In this document: positions 61,038 through 64,000 of the stretch, piece by piece
Position numbering within the stretch: position 1 is the stretch's first letter
Layout of the letters: each line of letters opens with the position of its first letter
Source: Microbacterium schleiferi
GTDB lineage: Bacteria; Actinomycetota; Actinomycetes; Actinomycetales; Microbacteriaceae
Assembly: GCF_020781975.1 (NCBI RefSeq)
Contig: NZ_JAJGNI010000001.1
Coordinates: 248,001 to 312,000, forward strand
Length of the DNA stretch: 64,000 nucleotides
Direction of reading: 5' to 3'
The notes under the pieces: model-generated
What the model saw: the letters and a program-made list of their open reading frames with translations, nothing else
What the model was told of the DNA's origin: nothing
Database searches by the model: none
Position numbers and translations under genes: made by a program

Positions 61038-62131
61038 CGCTTTCCCCCCTGATGGATCACGTCATCGGCGCGTACCGGCGCCGGGTAGGACGCACCGCTG
61101 GTGTGCGGCACGTGGATGGTGAACGTTGCCCCGCCCCCGGGGGTATCGGTCACCTCGCATCGGCCACCATGGCCTTTCGCGATGGCGTCGACGATCGCCA
61201 ATCCCAACCCCGAGCCTCCCACACTTCGGCGTCGTCCCGCTCGGTCGAATCGGCGGAAGATGCGATGGCGCATCGCCGGCGGTACGCCGGGACCGTGGTC
61301 ACGCACCCAGAGGCGGACCTCGACAGGGTCCACCGCGCTGCCGACATCGATCGGACTCGCGTCAGGGGAGTACTTCGAAGCATTGTCTGCCAGCTGCAAC
61401 CACGCCTGAAGCAGGCGGTCTCCGTCGCCGAGCATCCGGCCCGTCGCCCGGTCGGTGACGTGCCAGTCGTGTCCCGGGATGACAGCCACCATGTCTGCCA
61501 TCCGAGCAGTGAGAGCGGCGAGATCGATCTCGTCGGACGCGTAGGTGTCGGTCTCCGCTGCTGCCAGCAGATCGATGTCTTCGACCAGTCGTGTGAGTCG
61601 GTCGAGCTCGGCGATTCCGATCGCCCGGGTGGCATCGACGTCGGCCCGATCCGACGCATCCATGATCTCGAGATGTCCGCGCACGATGGTGATCGGTGTC
61701 TTGAGTTCGTGCCGCACATCGTCCAGCAGCTGTCGCTGCGAGTCGACCGAACCTTCGAGGCGGTCGAGCATGGAGTTGACGCTCTGCGACAGGTCGGCGA
61801 TGCCCTCGCCGCCGCCGGACGGCAGGCGGCGGCTCAGATCCGCGAGCGTCATACTTTCGGCTGCTTCTCGGACCTCCGCTATCGATCGAAGCGCCGCGCC
61901 GGCGACGAACCATCCGACGAGCACCACGAGAACAATGGTGACGACGGATGCAACGCCGAAGACGGTCATCGGCATCAGCAGGGGATCCAGCGGCGCGCCG
62001 GCACTCCAGAGCGCAGTCGCCTGCGCCGTGAATGTCACGCCGCCGACGAGGGCGAGGGCCACGGCGCACGCCAGTGCCACCCCCGTGACGATGCGACGCC
62101 GCGCCGATCGCGGCCGCTGGGACCGTGTCAT
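61034..62131 (-). CDS. Sensor histidine kinase
   Basis: 365 residues: two TM helices (about 12-34 and 54-77) with a very short extracytoplasmic loop of about 18 residues, HAMP (about 78-130), HisKA with H141 (LLDDVRHELKTPITIV) and HATPase (LADNASKYSPD, DHGPGVPP, GSGLGLAIV). The tiny loop suggests sensing within the membrane or from the cytosol. The ATG at 62131 is 6 nt from a GATAAT -10; the longer frame is rejected. Confidence 0.93.
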   Translation of the reverse strand: MTRSQRPRSARRRIVTGVALACAVALALVGGVTFTAQATALWSAGAPLDPLLMPMTVFGVASVVTIVLVVLVGWFVAGAALRSIAEVREAAESMTLADLSRRLPSGGGEGIADLSQSVNSMLDRLEGSVDSQRQLLDDVRHELKTPITIVRGHLEIMDASDRADVDATRAIGIAELDRLTRLVEDIDLLAAAETDTYASDEIDLAALTARMADMVAVIPGHDWHVTDRATGRMLGDGDRLLQAWLQLADNASKYSPDASPIDVGSAVDPVEVRLWVRDHGPGVPPAMRHRIFRRFDRAGRRRSVGGSGLGLAIVDAIAKGHGGRCEVTDTPGGGATFTIHVPHTSGASYPAPVRADDVIHQGGKR

Positions 62132-62137
62132 GGGGTG

Positions 62138-62143
62138 ATTATC
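62138..62143 (-). promoter_or_regulatory. Leaderless -10 GATAAT for the histidine kinase operon
   Basis: Minus-strand GATAAT, 6 nt (CACCCC), ATG at 62131. Confidence 0.65.
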
Positions 62144-62177
62144 GCCCGGCGCGCCGGTCCGGCGCATCCGCGGCAGC

Positions 62178-63572
62178 TCAGCCCGGGTGGGTCATTGACA
62201 GCAGGTCGAGCTTCTCATCGAGCTGCTGGGGAGTCAGCTCACCGCGCTCGATGTAGCCCAGCGCAACGACGGCTTCGCGAATCGTGATCCCTTCGGCGAC
62301 TGCGTGCTTGGCGATCTTGGCCGCGGCTTCGTAGCCGATCAGCTTGTTCAGGGGCGTCACGATCGACGGCGACATGCCGGCGAAGGCCGAGGCGCGCTCG
62401 ACGTTGGCTTCCAGTCCCACGATCGTCTTGTCTGCAAGGACTCGAACCGTGTTCGAGAGCAGCCGGATCGATTCGAGCAGAGCGGTCCCCATGACCGGAA
62501 TCGCGACGTTCAGTTCGAACGCGCCGGAGGCGCCTGCCCAGGCGATGGTCGCGTCATTGCCGATGATGCGCGCGCACACCATCAGGGTCGCCTCGGGAAC
62601 AACGGGGTTCACCTTGCCGGGCATGATCGACGAGCCCGGCTGAAGGTCCGGGATCCGTAGTTCGGCAAGACCCGTGTTGGGGCCCGACCCCATCCACCGC
62701 AGGTCGTTGTTGATCTTCGTGAGAGAGACCGCGATCGTCCGCAGAGCACCGGATGCCTCAACGAGCGCATCGCGGTTTGCCTGAGCCTCGAAGTGGTCCT
62801 TGGCCTCGGTGATCGGCAGCTCGGTCTCAGCGACCAAGATCTCGAGGACCTTCTGGGGGAAACCGAGCGGAGTGTTGATTCCGGTCCCGACGGCGGTACC
62901 GCCCAGGGGGACCTCGGCCACGTGGGGGATGACAGCCTGAACACGCTCGATGCCGAGGCGGATCTGGCGGGCGTAGCCGCCGAACTCCTGGCCGAGGGTG
63001 ACGGGGGTGGCGTCCATGAGGTGGGTCCTGCCGGACTTCACGACGCTCTTCCAGAGCTCAGCCTTCTCTTCGAGCGCTACCGCCAGGTGGTCGAGCGCCG
63101 GGATGAGGTCGTCGATCAGTTCCTGGGTGACCGCGACGTGCACCGACGTCGGAAAGACGTCGTTCGAGGACTGGGACGCGTTGACGTGGTCGTTCGGGTG
63201 CACCGTCTGGCCGAGGCTGTGCGTCGCGATGGTGGCGAGCACCTCGTTCATGTTCATGTTCGACGAGGTGCCGCTGCCGGTCTGGTACACATCGATCGGG
63301 AACTGGTCGGCGTGCGCCCCGCCGATGATCTCGTCGGCCGCCGCGGCAATGGCCTCTGCGATCTGGGCGTCGAGGGTGCCGAGGTCCCGGTTGGCCAGCG
63401 CCGCAGCCTTCTTGATGCGCGCCAGCGCCACGATCTGCGCGGGGTCGAGGGCATCACCCGAGATCGGGAAGTTCTCAACGGCCCGCTGGGTTTGCGCGGC
63501 GTACAGTGCGTTCTTGGGCACCCGCACCTCGCCCATCGTGTCGTGTTCGATGCGGTACTCGATGTCAGTCAC
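62178..63572 (-). CDS. fumC: Class II fumarate hydratase
   Basis: 464 residues; fumarate to malate in the TCA cycle. Family signature [12 protein letters not shown], plus [27 protein letters not shown], and [17 protein letters not shown]. Iron-independent class II enzyme. GTG start with GAAGGA about 9 nt upstream. Aspartase, its close relative, is unlikely given the intact fumarase motifs. Confidence 0.96.
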   Translation of the reverse strand: MTDIEYRIEHDTMGEVRVPKNALYAAQTQRAVENFPISGDALDPAQIVALARIKKAAALANRDLGTLDAQIAEAIAAAADEIIGGAHADQFPIDVYQTGSGTSSNMNMNEVLATIATHSLGQTVHPNDHVNASQSSNDVFPTSVHVAVTQELIDDLIPALDHLAVALEEKAELWKSVVKSGRTHLMDATPVTLGQEFGGYARQIRLGIERVQAVIPHVAEVPLGGTAVGTGINTPLGFPQKVLEILVAETELPITEAKDHFEAQANRDALVEASGALRTIAVSLTKINNDLRWMGSGPNTGLAELRIPDLQPGSSIMPGKVNPVVPEATLMVCARIIGNDATIAWAGASGAFELNVAIPVMGTALLESIRLLSNTVRVLADKTIVGLEANVERASAFAGMSPSIVTPLNKLIGYEAAAKIAKHAVAEGITIREAVVALGYIERGELTPQQLDEKLDLLSMTHPG

Positions 63573-63620
63573 GTCCTCGTTCCTTCGCTTCAGGTGTGCT
63601 CGGGCAGCTGCCCGCAGTGA

Positions 63621-64000
63621 TCAGGGGTTCTCGGCGGCGCCCACGATGACATCGGGGATCGCCGTGCCCTCCGACAGCCGATAGTTCGCTCCGACGATCG
63701 CGAGGGTTCCGGCGGCGACGGCATCGCTGATGAGTTCGGAGGAGTGGAGGAGCTCGGCGACGGTGTCGCGCAGGTGCTCTCGGCCTACCTCTTCGGCGTC
63801 CACCGGTCCGCCGTCGGAAGAGCGGATGACGCGTCTGACCGCCGGGACGATGGGCGCGATCTGGCGCCAGATGTGCGGGGGAAGGGAGGGGGCATCCACG
63901 GTCGTTGACTCGATAGCCGCGGCTACGGCGCCGCATTCGTCATGTCCGAGCACGACGATGAGGGGGACTTCGAGCACCGCGACGGCGTATTCGAGGCTGC
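63621..64000 (-). CDS. Beta-class carbonic anhydrase (partial, 5' end outside window)
   Basis: C-terminal about 126 residues only; the frame stays open to the window edge (SLEYAVAVLEVPLIVVLGHDECGAV), so GTG 63977 is internal. GHDECGAV supplies the zinc His and second Cys of beta-carbonic anhydrases; the first Cys-Asp-Arg lies outside. Interconverts CO2 and bicarbonate. 48 bp downstream of it is fumC in the same orientation. Confidence 0.9.
   Translation of the reverse strand, partial: SLEYAVAVLEVPLIVVLGHDECGAVAAAIESTTVDAPSLPPHIWRQIAPIVPAVRRVIRSSDGGPVDAEEVGREHLRDTVAELLHSSELISDAVAAGTLAIVGANYRLSEGTAIPDVIVGAAENP

Noticed and set aside
61052..62287. 411-codon plus-strand ORF
   Set aside because: Antisense to the histidine kinase gene; low-complexity His/Arg/Asp-rich translation.

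Overview
The window looks like chromosomal core DNA from a high-GC actinobacterium, most likely Microbacteriaceae (Microbacterium or a close relative). This is inferred from GC-rich codon use, many GTG starts, gene neighbourhoods typical of Actinobacteria (eno-divIC-DUF501, glmU-prs, L25-pth-mfd), a DUF222/HNH (13E12-type) gene, and a dense GGATGC/GCATCC word bias. I see no prophage, integrase, IS element, rRNA operon or CRISPR array. Apart from one deletion scar (about 43.8 kb) and a few short tandem repeats, the sequence is orderly.

Layout: 0-2.3 kb, the end of an osmoprotectant ABC transporter (two permeases and a lipoprotein), closed by a strong terminator. 2.3-4.6 kb, a sulfur-redox cassette on the minus strand: CoA-disulfide reductase/rhodanese fusion, a CsoR-family repressor of CstR type, and a 53-residue Cys-rich protein, under an ATACCCC-AG-GGGGTAT operator. 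4.6-9.0 kb, a 20-bp tandem repeat, an ABC-F ATPase, an Eis-like acetyltransferase, and a MarR/membrane protein pair. 9.1-11.7 kb, tRNA-Gln abutting glmU, then prs. 11.7-19.4 kb, a flavin electron-transfer operon (FMN-binding lipoprotein, ApbE, membrane flavoreductase), a two-component system, and a divergent MacB-like ABC exporter, with CTATG repeats in the control regions. 19.4-27.9 kb, gnd, a small membrane protein, rplY, pth, mfd, a siderophore-interacting protein, a gamma-carbonic-anhydrase-like protein and a zinc-ribbon protein.

28-42.5 kb: ppc, nhaA, mazG, hisS, an SGNH hydrolase, a GntR/DUF1648 pair, an O-methyltransferase, eno-divIC-DUF501-subtilase, and ndh. 42.5-46.3 kb: an unusual tRNA-Leu(UAA), an SDR and a darcynin-like gene, a TetR remnant, a GNAT and a DUF222/HNH protein. 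46.3-54.4 kb: an amino acid aldolase/racemase-fold enzyme with a sugar-lactone oxidase, LemA with HtpX, an AI-2E-family transporter and threonine deaminase. 54.4-64 kb: greA, DUF4307, a PAQR membrane protein, uppS, a class V aminotransferase, PhoH, a second two-component system, fumC, and the edge of a beta-carbonic anhydrase.

The most general pattern is regulatory. At least fourteen genes begin exactly 6 nt after a -10-like hexamer (TAnnnT or GATAAT), with no room for a leader, and three more at 7 nt. Leaderless transcription therefore looks like the default for monocistronic and first genes here, while Shine-Dalgarno leaders precede selected genes (rplY, eno, prs, the ABC lipoprotein). The most system-like locus is the flavin operon with its adjacent two-component system and exporter.
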